From Bacillota bacterium (GTDB lineage Bacteria; Bacillota_I; Bacilli_A; Erysipelotrichales; Coprobacillaceae), in contig JAUNWT010000002.1 in assembly GCA_030540195.1 (NCBI GenBank), positions 1 to 64,000 of the forward strand: a stretch of 64,000 nucleotides of DNA, given 5' to 3'. Every line of letters starts with the position of its first letter. Positions within the stretch are counted from its first letter, which is position 1. The translations under genes and the position numbers were made by a program. Under the pieces are notes generated by a model that saw only the letters and a program-made list of their open reading frames with translations, was not told the origin of the DNA and made no database searches. Below are positions 54,302 through 63,807 of the stretch, piece after piece.

Positions 54302-55069
54302 TTAAACTAATCTTTTATGTAGTTTTTCTAAAGCATTTTTTTCAATACGTGATACTTGAGCTTGTGAAACAAAGAGTTCTTTCGCAATTTCACATTGTGA
54401 ATAACCTTTATAATAACGTTCTTGAATCACTTTTTGTTCTCTTGGATTTAAACAAGTCATTGCTTTTTTTAAATCTAAGTGTTGATGATAATGTTTAAGT
54501 GTTTCTTTATCGAGGGGAATCATATCAATAAGATGGAGTTCATTTTGATCATCATGACCAATAATTTCTTGAAAAGAAGCAACACTTTGGGTGGATTGTA
54601 TTGCTTCTATAATTGAATGTTGATCTATTTGTAGATTATTGGAAAGTTCTTCGATTGTTGGTTCTCTTTGTTTTTCAACAAGATATTTTTCTTTTTCTTT
54701 TAAAATAGCATAAGAAAGATCTTTGACTGTCCTTGAAATCTTTACTTGGCTATCATCTCTTAAATAGCGTTTCATTTCACCAAGAATCAAGGGAACAGCA
54801 TAGGTTGAAAACTGTAATTGATAACTGGTATCAAAATTATCAATGGCTTTAATTAAACCAATCATACCAACTTGAAAGAGATCTTCGTAATGCTTTGATT
54901 TTTGATAAAAGCGTTTCATTAATGAAAGAACAAGACGCATGTTTCCAACAAGTAGTTCTTCTTTAATTGCTGGATCATGTGTTTTTTGATATTTTTCAAT
55001 AAGTATATAGAACTCTTGTTTAGAAAGTGTTTTTTGTAAAGCAATGTATTTATTTTGTTGTTTTTCCAC
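54302..55069 (-). CDS. sigG: Sporulation sigma factor G
   Basis: I favour the GTG at 55069 (255 residues, EKQQNKYIALQKTLSKQ after the start) because GGTGA lies just upstream; a TTG four codons earlier has none. Region 2 has LVGNMRLVLSLMKRFY, YEDLFQVGMIGLIKAIDNFD and FSTYAVPLILGEMKRYLRDD. Region 3 has SRTVKDLSYAI, and region 4 has LNPREQKVIQERYYKGYSQCEIAKELFVSQAQVSRIEKNAL. Sigma-G directs late forespore genes such as spoVA and SASPs. Sigma-F is the closest alternative, but gene order after sigE identifies sigG. Confidence 0.93.
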   Translation of the reverse strand: MEKQQNKYIALQKTLSKQEFYILIEKYQKTHDPAIKEELLVGNMRLVLSLMKRFYQKSKHYEDLFQVGMIGLIKAIDNFDTSYQLQFSTYAVPLILGEMKRYLRDDSQVKISRTVKDLSYAILKEKEKYLVEKQREPTIEELSNNLQIDQHSIIEAIQSTQSVASFQEIIGHDDQNELHLIDMIPLDKETLKHYHQHLDLKKAMTCLNPREQKVIQERYYKGYSQCEIAKELFVSQAQVSRIEKNALEKLHKRLV

Positions 55070-55084
55070 AATAATCACCAAAAT

Positions 55085-55113
55085 TATTTTGGCTTTTTTG
55101 TCATTTTTTATTC
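55085..55113 (-). promoter_or_regulatory. Possible sigma-F/G promoter of sigG
   Basis: Minus-strand GAATA (55109-55113), 17 bases, CAAAATA (55085-55091) resembles GHATR and CATNHTA with one mismatch. The leader would be only about 9 bases, so this is tentative. Confidence 0.3.
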
Positions 55114-55806
55114 TTTGACTTCATCAAAGTTTAATTGATTTCTTAATTTTTTAATGATCTTTTTTTCAAGACGTGAAATATAAGATTGTGATATACCTAA
55201 AAGTTTAGCCACATCTTTTTGTGTTAATTCATCCTGATTTGAAAGTCCATATCTTAAAATCAAGATTTCTTTTTCACGTTCATTTAAATCTTTTAAAGCT
55301 TCATAAAACAATTTTCTTTGATCACTTTTCATCATTTCTTGTTCAACAAGATCATCTTCTGTTCCTACGATATCGCCAAGTAAAAGCTCATTACCATCAT
55401 AATCTATATTAAGAGGTTCATCCAAAGATATTTCATAACGTATTTTATTATTTTTCCTTAAATACATTAATATTTCATTTTCAATACACCGTGATGCATA
55501 GGTTGCCAGTTTAATATTTTTATCAGCTTTAAATGTATTAATAGCTTTTACAAGTCCAATCGTACCAATACTAATTAAATCTTCCAATGGGCAATTTGTA
55601 CTATTATCATACCTTTTAGCGACATAAACAACGAGTCTTAAATTATGTTCTATCAAAGTATCTCTTGCTTTTTGATTTCCTGAAACAGCTTGTTCAATCA
55701 CTTTTCTTTCTTCTTCTCCTTTTAAAGGAGGAGGTAAAATGTCATGTTTACCTATATAATAAAGAAATTGATTTTGATTTAAAAATTGACGAAATACATC
55801 CCACAT
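55108..55806 (-). CDS. sigE: Sporulation sigma factor E (pro-form)
   Basis: Start at 55806 ([19 protein letters not shown], 232 residues): GGAGG lies 8 bases upstream and the ATG overlaps the spoIIGA stop (TGATG). Sigma-E drives early mother-cell transcription. Region 2 has [34 protein letters not shown] and [19 protein letters not shown]; region 4 has [15 protein letters not shown] and [25 protein letters not shown]. By alignment to the Bacillus cleavage site before YIGG, the pro-sequence here is only about 16 residues, against 27. Processing would be by the SpoIIGA encoded next to it. Confidence 0.95.
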   Translation of the reverse strand: MWDVFRQFLNQNQFLYYIGKHDILPPPLKGEEERKVIEQAVSGNQKARDTLIEHNLRLVVYVAKRYDNSTNCPLEDLISIGTIGLVKAINTFKADKNIKLATYASRCIENEILMYLRKNNKIRYEISLDEPLNIDYDGNELLLGDIVGTEDDLVEQEMMKSDQRKLFYEALKDLNEREKEILILRYGLSNQDELTQKDVAKLLGISQSYISRLEKKIIKKLRNQLNFDEVKE

Positions 55807-56543
55807 CAGATTACACCTCCCATCAATTCTTGATTGAGTAAGCAATCATACTTTAAATCATCTAGTACACCAATATAGACATTATCTAGTTTCTGTTGAT
55901 TGACTAAAATTGAATCAATTAAAAGAATATCAATTTTACGTTTTTTAATACCTTCTAGTTGAATTTGATCAATCTGTTTATAAGGATATAGAATACTTTT
56001 TTTAATAAAAATCAAGGGATAACCTTTATAGTATGCCTCATTTCCACTATCTAAAAATCCTTTACAATAAATAGTTTTATTTTCTTGAAAAAGAATAACA
56101 TCATAAAGATAATTTTGATGTTTTATTTTTCTTTTAGTATATGTTAAATAAATACTTTGAATAATAAGAAATAAAAAGGTAATAACAATAATAACTAAGT
56201 TTTTATAAGAGATAGGGGTAATCAAGATTCCATTATAAATAAATGATTCTTTTATTAGGGTATTGATAAAGAACAGTATTGAAAAATAAACGATTAAAAA
56301 AACTGGAAAATATAAGAAAAATTGTTTTTTAAAAAAGAATAAAAAAAGGACAAACCAGTATAAAAAACTTACATATGGCAAATAGTCTATATAAATGAGA
56401 ATAACTGATATATTACTTAAAAAACTCAAGAAAAGGATTTTCATAAAAGGCCAATGAATATTAAGCAATAATGAAATCATTTCATAAGTCATGATAAATA
56501 AGATACCATTCATACAATAAGTTAATTCTACATAGATATCCAT
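55806..56543 (-). CDS. spoIIGA: Pro-sigma-E processing aspartic protease SpoIIGA
   Basis: Start at 56543 ([20 protein letters not shown], 245 residues) with AAAGGGG upstream. Five membrane helices fill the first 135 residues, many runs of Phe/Leu/Ile. The C-terminal half holds the aspartic protease motif [13 protein letters not shown] near 162-174. SpoIIGA sits in the septal membrane and cleaves pro-sigma-E after a signal from the forespore protein SpoIIR. It is about 60 residues shorter than the Bacillus protein. It leads the operon with sigE. Confidence 0.92.
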   Translation of the reverse strand: MDIYVELTYCMNGILFIMTYEMISLLLNIHWPFMKILFLSFLSNISVILIYIDYLPYVSFLYWFVLFLFFFKKQFFLYFPVFLIVYFSILFFINTLIKESFIYNGILITPISYKNLVIIVITFLFLIIQSIYLTYTKRKIKHQNYLYDVILFQENKTIYCKGFLDSGNEAYYKGYPLIFIKKSILYPYKQIDQIQLEGIKKRKIDILLIDSILVNQQKLDNVYIGVLDDLKYDCLLNQELMGGVI

Positions 56544-56561
56544 CTTGCTTACCCCTTTATC

Positions 56562-56594
56562 ATCATATATGATTCTTCTAAAAAAAAATGTCAA
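56562..56594 (-). promoter_or_regulatory. spoIIGA promoter with long spacer and Spo0A-box-like overlap
   Basis: Minus-strand TTGACA (56589-56594) and TATGAT (56562-56567) are 21 bases apart. The -35 complement TGTCAAA (56589-56595) is one base from the Spo0A box TGTCGAA. The Bacillus spoIIG promoter is known for a 22-base spacer and 0A boxes at the -35. Confidence 0.5.
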
Positions 56595-56622
56595 AAAAAA
56601 GATGTGATTTAAAAATCACACC
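56593..56622 (-). terminator. Terminator after the second GH1 gene
   Basis: Minus-strand GGTGTGATTT/AAATCACATC hairpin followed by eight T. Confidence 0.8.
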
Positions 56623-58161
<1,539 letters not shown>

Positions 58162-58180
58162 TTATTCGTTTCATATTATG

Positions 58181-58211
58181 AAAAAAAGAGCAATCTTTAA
58201 AATTACTCTTT
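58181..58211 (-). terminator. Terminator after the second Rpn-type gene
   Basis: Minus-strand AAAGAGTAAT/ATTGCTCTTT imperfect stem followed by T. Confidence 0.6.
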
Positions 58212-58225
58212 AAGCTCATTATTAT

Positions 58226-59203
58226 TTATGATTGAAAATACTTTTCAATACTCTTTTTTTCATTCTCTGATAATTTTAAAATACTTGTTGCTCTTTGATA
58301 TGAACAATTTAGCTCATTCATTACATTTCTTACATGTTCTATATTCTTTTCTTTACGTTCTATTTGTTTACCTTGATCAATTCCTTGAGTAATTCCTTGA
58401 CTGATTCCTTCATTCCTTGCTTCTAATGCAATACTTTCCCCTAAATCACACATATCTTTGACCTCACTTTCTATTTTCTTTGTATCAAATCCATACTCTT
58501 CTATAATCATCTGTTTTCCTTTATAATCTAATACATTATTTAAAAGGACCATCAATGGTGTCAATAATTCATCATATTCTTCATACTTTTTATTTAAGTC
58601 ATGTTCTTTGTTTAAGTATATCACAAGAATTACTCCCTTGTCATAAACTTCTTTTTCTTCTACTGTTGTTCCATAAATAATCCTTTCATTTGTTTCATAA
58701 GCGTTCATATGCCCATCTTTTCTTTTTGGTGCCTTTGGCATGATCCATAATGAATAGACCTTCTTCATTCCATCATAGTTTTTATCATCATACTCTGTTC
58801 CCCATTGTCCTGACACTATTCTTGAAACATAAGCATAGCCTCTGGTAATGATAGAATATCCTGGATAAAGATTATTCTGTATTTCTACATTTAAATAAAC
58901 TCGTATATTCTTTTTATCTTCTTGTGGTACATCAATATAACATAAAATATCATAATAAACCATACCTTCATCTTTGATAAAGCCCTCTTTATCTACAAGA
59001 TGAAAATGTGGATTGACTATTCGATCACCTATATGTACCCCTTTTATCAATCTTCTAATTTCCTCAACACTTAAATACTTTGCTTCATCTACAACTGCCT
59101 TTATGATTCTTGATAATACTTCTTCATTTCCTATGATCATCTTACATAAATGGTCATACATTGTTGTTTGTTTACTCGTTGTTATTTTATTGATTGTTTC
59201 CAT
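58226..59203 (-). CDS. Rpn/PD-(D/E)XK nuclease-family transposase-like protein
   Basis: A 325-residue protein, distantly like the one at 37911. YDHLCKMIIGNEEVLSRIIK opens the fold. The nuclease-like core is MVYYDILCYIDVPQ and IRVYLNVEIQNNLYPG (Asp then Glu-x-Gln) near 81-112, and ITRGYAYVSRIVSGQWG follows. Near residue 270 a small repeat GISQGITQGIDQGK leads into a basic helix. The family is abundant in gut Firmicutes and annotated variously as PD-(D/E)XK transposase or Rpn. No inverted repeats flank it. Its ribosome-binding site lies in a hairpin loop. Confidence 0.78.
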   Translation of the reverse strand: METINKITTSKQTTMYDHLCKMIIGNEEVLSRIIKAVVDEAKYLSVEEIRRLIKGVHIGDRIVNPHFHLVDKEGFIKDEGMVYYDILCYIDVPQEDKKNIRVYLNVEIQNNLYPGYSIITRGYAYVSRIVSGQWGTEYDDKNYDGMKKVYSLWIMPKAPKRKDGHMNAYETNERIIYGTTVEEKEVYDKGVILVIYLNKEHDLNKKYEEYDELLTPLMVLLNNVLDYKGKQMIIEEYGFDTKKIESEVKDMCDLGESIALEARNEGISQGITQGIDQGKQIERKEKNIEHVRNVMNELNCSYQRATSILKLSENEKKSIEKYFQS

Positions 59204-59222
59204 AAGTAGTCCTCCTACTTAT
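59201..59222 (-). promoter_or_regulatory. Hairpin presenting the ribosome-binding site in its loop
   Basis: On the minus strand ATAAGTAG-GAGGA-CTACTTAT forms an eight-base-pair stem with the Shine-Dalgarno GAGGA as the whole loop; the start codon overlaps the 3' arm. It may tune translation of the downstream Rpn-type gene. Confidence 0.6.
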
Positions 59223-59258
59223 TTATTCGCTCTTTTTTTATTTTTTTCTTCTTTTTTG

Positions 59259-59287
59259 TAAAAAAAATTGGAAATTTCTTTCCAATT
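59259..59287 (-). terminator. Terminator after rnhA
   Basis: Minus-strand AATTGGAAA/TTTCCAATT stem with a GAAA tetraloop and eight T; includes the stop. Confidence 0.85.
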
Positions 59288-59933
59288 ATCTACCAAGCGC
59301 TAAATTAGCAAGTTCATCTGCTCGATCATTATAACGATTGATTTCTGTTTTATGTGTGACATGCGATTTTACTTTAACAAAAGTAATGTCAATTTGTTTT
59401 TGATATTCTTTCATTTGTTTTACATAAAGCTTTTCAAGTCTTTCATCTTCATTGACCCATGCACCTGTTGCATAAAAGGCCACACCTTCATAATCATGAA
59501 TCAAATACATTTTCTTATAGCCTTGTTGAATGCAATAGGAAACTGCATCTAACGCTGCTTTTAATTCTCCCATTACTTGATTATATTCTACAAATTCATC
59601 ATCAAATTTTTGACAGTTTGTATATATTTCTTGATTATTTTCAATAATTACAACGCCAAAGCTATACGCATAACATGTATCTCCATTTGTTAAACAACTT
59701 CCATCTACATATGCATAAGGAACATCTTTTTCATTTAAATTAAGTTGTGATTCATCCATTGTTTGTTTAAAAGAAGCAATATAGCTCTCTACATCTTTTA
59801 GTTCTTCTTGCAAAAATCCTTTATAAACATACTTTCCCCCGCTTACAAGTTTTTGACAATCACTCCATTGTTTAAACTTATAAACCTCTTTTGTGAGTTT
59901 ATCAATTGCGACATATAGTACCTTCTTTGCCAT
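59286..59933 (-). CDS. rnhA: Ribonuclease HI with N-terminal viroplasmin-type domain
   Basis: Start at 59933 (MAKKVLYVAIDKLTK, 215 residues) with GGAG nine bases upstream. The N-terminal viroplasmin-like hybrid-binding domain (about 1-50) contains VYKFKQWSDCQKLVSGGKYVYKGF. The RNase HI domain (about 70-215) has all four acids: YVDGS, MGELKAAL, LIHDYEG and RYNDRADELAN. It removes RNA from RNA-DNA hybrids. This two-domain form is common in Firmicutes. Monocistronic. Confidence 0.94.
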   Translation of the reverse strand: MAKKVLYVAIDKLTKEVYKFKQWSDCQKLVSGGKYVYKGFLQEELKDVESYIASFKQTMDESQLNLNEKDVPYAYVDGSCLTNGDTCYAYSFGVVIIENNQEIYTNCQKFDDEFVEYNQVMGELKAALDAVSYCIQQGYKKMYLIHDYEGVAFYATGAWVNEDERLEKLYVKQMKEYQKQIDITFVKVKSHVTHKTEINRYNDRADELANLALGR

Positions 59934-59958
59934 TTTTTCATCTCCATTCATCCTTACA

Positions 59959-59964
59959 ATTATA
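59959..59964 (-). promoter_or_regulatory. -10 box of rnhA
   Basis: Minus-strand TATAAT 25 bases before the start; TTTGAT at 16 bases lies inside the preceding terminator. Confidence 0.5.
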
Positions 59965-59969
59965 ACAAA

Positions 59970-59997
59970 TAAAAAGAAGAATCAAAACGATTCTTCT
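59970..59997 (-). terminator. Terminator after the 3-hydroxyacyl-CoA dehydrogenase gene
   Basis: Minus-strand AGAAGAATC/GATTCTTCT stem, five-base loop, TTTTATTT; includes the first bases of the stop. Confidence 0.75.
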
Positions 59998-60940
59998 AAT
60001 ATTTATAGAATCCTTCTCCCGAAGCCATTCCAAGTTTACCTTCATCAATATATTTCTTTAACATCTTCGCCATTCCTTTAAAATTATAAGGAGCTAAAAA
60101 TGAAGGAACTTTTAAATACATTGAAACAATATTATAAGCTGTTGTAAGTCCTACAGTATCTAAAATTTGGAAAGGTCCTTTAGGCGCACCTGTACCTAAT
60201 GTCCATGCTTTATCTATGCTTTCAGGATCACTAATACCATTAACATAAAGATCCATTCCTGAAAATAATAAAGGAACAAGCATTGAATTTAATAGATATC
60301 CTGATTTTTCCTTACGTACAGGTAAAGGAATCATTCTTATTTCTTTAGCAAAATCCATAATCAAATCAAAATACTTTTGATCTGTTTGTTTTTGTGCCAT
60401 AACTTCTGTCATATTATTTTTCCAAATACTATTAGCAAAATGTAAAGATAAATATTTATCTGGACGTTTTGTATATTTAGCGAATTTTGATGGTAATAAT
60501 GTCGATGAGTTTGTGACAATCACTGTTTTTTCCGGTAACAAGTCTGCCATCTTTTTATAAATATCTATTTTTTGTTCAACATTTTCAGCCATTGATTCAA
60601 TAATCAAATCCGCATCGCTCACTGCTTTACTTAAGTCTAATTCCAATTTAATATTTTCATAAGCAAGATTCGCTTTTTCTAAACATTTTTCTTTATCAAA
60701 ATCTTCATAATCACTAATACCCATAGCCCAATTTTGAGGTGTTTTACCTTCATCACTTGCCATCAACGTAATCGTATCATGATAAACTTCTTTTAAATGA
60801 TCTAACTTAGGTTGACATCTACCAATACTTCCTTCACTTCTAAGCCAAATTGTAACATTAAATCCACAATACGCTGCTTGATACGCAATCTGGCTTCCTA
60901 AAACGCCTCCACCAATAACAACAACATTTTTAATATCCAT
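59996..60940 (-). CDS. 3-hydroxyacyl-CoA dehydrogenase-like oxidoreductase
   Basis: Start at the ATG at 60940 (MDIKNVVVIGGGVLG, 314 residues), 8 bases after AGGAGG; a TTG two codons upstream is unlikely. The N-terminal NAD domain has VIGGGVLGSQIAYQAAYCG at 8-26. ADLIIESMAENVEQKIDIYKKM and NSSTLLPS follow. The catalytic His-Glu pair is in SLHFANSIWKNNMTEVM, and the C-terminal domain has SGYLLNSMLVPLLF and GTGAPKGPFQILDTVGL. Length is near 3-hydroxybutyryl-CoA dehydrogenase (about 282) with a tail. With no beta-oxidation genes nearby the substrate is unclear; a short-chain hydroxyacyl-CoA is likely. Confidence 0.85.
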   Translation of the reverse strand: MDIKNVVVIGGGVLGSQIAYQAAYCGFNVTIWLRSEGSIGRCQPKLDHLKEVYHDTITLMASDEGKTPQNWAMGISDYEDFDKEKCLEKANLAYENIKLELDLSKAVSDADLIIESMAENVEQKIDIYKKMADLLPEKTVIVTNSSTLLPSKFAKYTKRPDKYLSLHFANSIWKNNMTEVMAQKQTDQKYFDLIMDFAKEIRMIPLPVRKEKSGYLLNSMLVPLLFSGMDLYVNGISDPESIDKAWTLGTGAPKGPFQILDTVGLTTAYNIVSMYLKVPSFLAPYNFKGMAKMLKKYIDEGKLGMASGEGFYKY

Positions 60941-60960
60941 AAACAATACCTCCTAAACTC

Positions 60961-60989
60961 ATTTTACCATTTTGTTAAAATGTTCACAA
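60961..60989 (-). promoter_or_regulatory. Promoter of the 3-hydroxyacyl-CoA dehydrogenase gene
   Basis: Minus-strand TTGTGA (60984-60989), 17 bases, TAAAAT (60961-60966). Confidence 0.55.
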
Positions 60990-61022
60990 AAGATATTTTC
61001 ATTTTTAGTTTGAACTCCATAT

Positions 61023-61050
61023 AAAAAAAGAATCCTATTTCTAGGATTCC
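61023..61050 (-). terminator. Terminator after the YhgE/Pip gene
   Basis: Minus-strand GAATCCTA/TAGGATTC stem with a GAAA tetraloop and seven T. Confidence 0.85.
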
Positions 61051-61056
61051 TTTACA

Positions 61057-63657
61057 CTATTCAGCTTTAGTTGAATTTACTTCTTCAAACATTTGAGGAA
61101 TAACATGTTTATCTTCTTTATTTTTATATTTGAAATAAACAACTGTTAATAATGAACATACAATTAAGATTCCAGCAAATACTGCAATTTCAACTGAAAT
61201 TGAAGGAGCTGTCATACTAATTGTTTTTCTAAATCCATCTACACTATAAGTATATGGTACAAATTTATGAATAGCTTTGTAGATAGCTGGACCTGTATCT
61301 AATGGATAAGTACCAGCAGAACCACCTAAGTTAACAATCATGAATACAAGTAACAAGAAGTCACCAATAAATCCTGTTGTTAAACTTAATAACATAACGA
61401 GTGACATAAATGCCGCCGATACGAGAATCGCAAGCAAGTATGTTAAACCTAAGTTAACAGGTTCAAATCCATTAATTAATCTTAAAGCAGTTACCATAAC
61501 GATTGCAGCTAATGTAGAAACTGTATACATAACAGTTGCTTTACTAGCCCAATATTTCCATGCATTTTCAGCTTTCTTAATACCACGTCTAATTGGATAC
61601 ATTAAGGCAAATGCTAAGCATGTTACATATAAACCAACTGACATCATATATGGAGCCATGGCATGTCCGTTATTTTCAACTTTAGAAATTTCTTTATGAC
61701 TTGTTTCAACTGGAGTAGCAACCATATCTGTTGTCTTATCAGTTGAATCAATCTTACTTTCTTCTGCACCAGATTTTAATGCATCATTTAAAGTATTTAC
61801 TCCATCAGCTGCACTTTCAATACCTTCACCTAAAGTATCAGAACCAGCAGCTAACTTACCAGCACCGTCACTAATTTGACCAGCACCACTTGCTAATTGA
61901 TTAGCACCATTCATTAATGTTGAATTATTGCTTACTAATGTTGAAGTACCATTAGCTAACTTGTCAACACCACTTGTTAAAGCTGTAATTCCTTTAGTTA
62001 ATTCAGGTACACTACTATTTAATTTTGAAGTACCTGCAGCTAAATCTGATGCACCACCTGTTAATGATGTATTGTAACCTGTAAGTTGTTGTAATCCATC
62101 TTGTAAGCTAGCTACACCAGCTGTATAAGCTTGAACACCTGTTAATAATCCTTTTTTAGAATCAGTTAATCCAGTATTAACTTGACTTAATCCGTTATCA
62201 ACTAATTTACTAGCTTGAATCAATCCAACATTTTCTTGATCATTAACTGGATCAGCTGAAACTTTTGTTAAAGCTTGTTGAATTGCATAAATACCATTAG
62301 CTGAAGTTAAAGATTTTTGAGATAATTCATTTACTTGAGTAGCTAAAGTATTAGTTGTATCTAATAAACCTGCAGTTTGATCAGTTCCTAATAGATACGT
62401 ATTAATTGTACTAGATGACTTTAAACAATTAATCAATGCAGCATATTGTTCCTTATCAAGAATATATTCATTTTGATTAGGATTTTCAGTTTGTAAACTT
62501 TGAAGTACTTTTAATGCATCCACATTATTTTGATTAGATTGATTTGCCATACTTTTTAATACTGTTGTAGTATTATTAATTTTAGGTAATTGTGTATCGT
62601 TAAAATCCATTGCTTGTTGAGCAAGTGCAGTCAACTCTTCTTGAGTAGGTACACCAGCTGCAGCAATTTGATTTGATAAATCTTGTAATCCTTTTGTTAT
62701 AGAACTATTAACTCCTTGTACTTGTTGTACACCAGCAGTTAATGTTTTAACTCCATTAACTAAATCTTGACTATTCGCATTTAATTGATTTGCACCATCT
62801 AAAGCTTTACTTACATTTTCTGTATAATCATTAATACCTTTGTTTAAAGTTTGAGCACCATCGTTTAATTGATTAATGCCACTAGCTAATTCTGGAGTTT
62901 TAGTACCTAAAGTACCAACACCAGATTTTAATTGATAAACACCATCGTTTACTGTAACAACACCATCAGTATAGCTTTTTAATCCTTTAGTTAAAGTATT
63001 TGTACCATCTTTAAATGTTAAAGAGCTACTTGCTAATACTTTTAAGTTATCACTAATTGTTTTGTTACCATCTTCTAATTGAGTCATACCATCAGATAAT
63101 TGTTGAGTACCATCGCTGGCTTCCGCAAATCCATCTGACATAGTTCCAATTGAAGTAAAGATTGTTTCAGCATATGTTTTTGTTACTGAAGCTGAAACTT
63201 CAGCTTTGATTTTAGCGATTGCTGAATCATCCATTTTTGATGCAACATAGTTTGTACCTGGGTTTGTTGTATAATTTAAAACCATCTTTTTAGGATTTTT
63301 ATCCAACAAAGTTGTTGCATTTTCTGAGAAATTGCTTGGAATCGTAATGACCATATAATAGTCACCATTTTTTAGTCCCTTATTTGCTTCTTTTGAATTT
63401 ACAAAATGGAAATCTAATGATTCGTTGTCTTTTAATTTTTCGACAAGTTGATCACCAACGTCTAATTTCTTATCGTTGTATTCAACCGCCTTATCTTTAT
63501 TAACGACAGCGACAGGAAGATCACCACTGTTTCCATATGGATCCCACATAGATCCAAGGAAGACAACTGTGTAAATACTAGGAATAAGAATAAGAGCAAC
63601 TAAAACAATTTGAATCCAATGATTTTTTAAAATGTTTTTCCACTCTTGCTTAATCAT
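61057..63657 (-). CDS. YhgE/Pip-family membrane protein
   Basis: An 866-residue membrane protein of the YhgE/phage infection protein family. A cytoplasmic start, MIKQEWKNILKNHW, precedes the first membrane helix (IQIVLVALILIPSIYTVVFLG). SMWDPYGNSGDLPVAVVNKDKAVEYNDKKLDVGDQLVEKLK is the family signature. About 560 extracytoplasmic residues (150-640) consist of short repeats with a Gly or Ser every 7 residues (QLSDGMTQLEDGNKTI and the like), predicted to form long helical bundles. Five C-terminal helices resemble an ABC-2 permease. Pip is a phage receptor in Lactococcus; relatives join type VII secretion or export. It faces an Rrf2-type gene. Confidence 0.9.
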   Translation of the reverse strand: MIKQEWKNILKNHWIQIVLVALILIPSIYTVVFLGSMWDPYGNSGDLPVAVVNKDKAVEYNDKKLDVGDQLVEKLKDNESLDFHFVNSKEANKGLKNGDYYMVITIPSNFSENATTLLDKNPKKMVLNYTTNPGTNYVASKMDDSAIAKIKAEVSASVTKTYAETIFTSIGTMSDGFAEASDGTQQLSDGMTQLEDGNKTISDNLKVLASSSLTFKDGTNTLTKGLKSYTDGVVTVNDGVYQLKSGVGTLGTKTPELASGINQLNDGAQTLNKGINDYTENVSKALDGANQLNANSQDLVNGVKTLTAGVQQVQGVNSSITKGLQDLSNQIAAAGVPTQEELTALAQQAMDFNDTQLPKINNTTTVLKSMANQSNQNNVDALKVLQSLQTENPNQNEYILDKEQYAALINCLKSSSTINTYLLGTDQTAGLLDTTNTLATQVNELSQKSLTSANGIYAIQQALTKVSADPVNDQENVGLIQASKLVDNGLSQVNTGLTDSKKGLLTGVQAYTAGVASLQDGLQQLTGYNTSLTGGASDLAAGTSKLNSSVPELTKGITALTSGVDKLANGTSTLVSNNSTLMNGANQLASGAGQISDGAGKLAAGSDTLGEGIESAADGVNTLNDALKSGAEESKIDSTDKTTDMVATPVETSHKEISKVENNGHAMAPYMMSVGLYVTCLAFALMYPIRRGIKKAENAWKYWASKATVMYTVSTLAAIVMVTALRLINGFEPVNLGLTYLLAILVSAAFMSLVMLLSLTTGFIGDFLLLVFMIVNLGGSAGTYPLDTGPAIYKAIHKFVPYTYSVDGFRKTISMTAPSISVEIAVFAGILIVCSLLTVVYFKYKNKEDKHVIPQMFEEVNSTKAE

Positions 63658-63678
63658 AAATATCCTTCTTTCTATCTT

Positions 63679-63718
63679 CTATAGACATTTTACGTCCATA
63701 GATATATAATGTCTATAG
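63679..63718. promoter_or_regulatory. Operator-like palindrome upstream of the YhgE gene
   Basis: Perfect 11-bp arms CTATAGACATT and AATGTCTATAG, 18 bases apart, with a third related CATAGAT in between. The palindrome begins at the predicted transcription start and fills most of the leader, a good position for a repressor. Confidence 0.65.
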
Positions 63719-63721
63719 AGT

Positions 63722-63749
63722 ATTATAATTTTTTCAATATAAATGTCAA
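63722..63749 (-). promoter_or_regulatory. Promoter of the YhgE gene
   Basis: Consensus minus-strand TTGACA (63744-63749), 16 bases, TATAAT (63722-63727): the best promoter match in the window. Confidence 0.8.
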
Positions 63750-63780
63750 TATTCTTACATACAAAATATAAAAAATTAGT

Positions 63781-63786
63781 TATAAT
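63781..63786 (+). promoter_or_regulatory. -10 box of the Rrf2-family gene
   Basis: TATAAT 22 bases before the ATG at 63808, with AAGGGAAGGG as ribosome-binding site; the -35 is weak. Confidence 0.5.
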
Positions 63787-63807
63787 AAAAAAAGGGAAGG
63801 GATTACA

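Noticed and set aside
55807-55845. Upstream TTG start of sigE
   Set aside because: It would give a more normal pro-sequence length, but the ATG at 55806 has a strong GGAGG and overlaps the spoIIGA stop in the usual coupled way.
61340-61699. 119-codon plus-strand open frame
   Set aside because: Lies opposite the C-terminal membrane helices of the YhgE gene; no start signals or recognisable domain.
61800-63150. DNA tandem repeat in the YhgE gene
   Set aside because: The periodicity is that of the protein (Gly/Ser every seven residues) with diverged codons, so it is a protein repeat rather than a recent DNA repeat.
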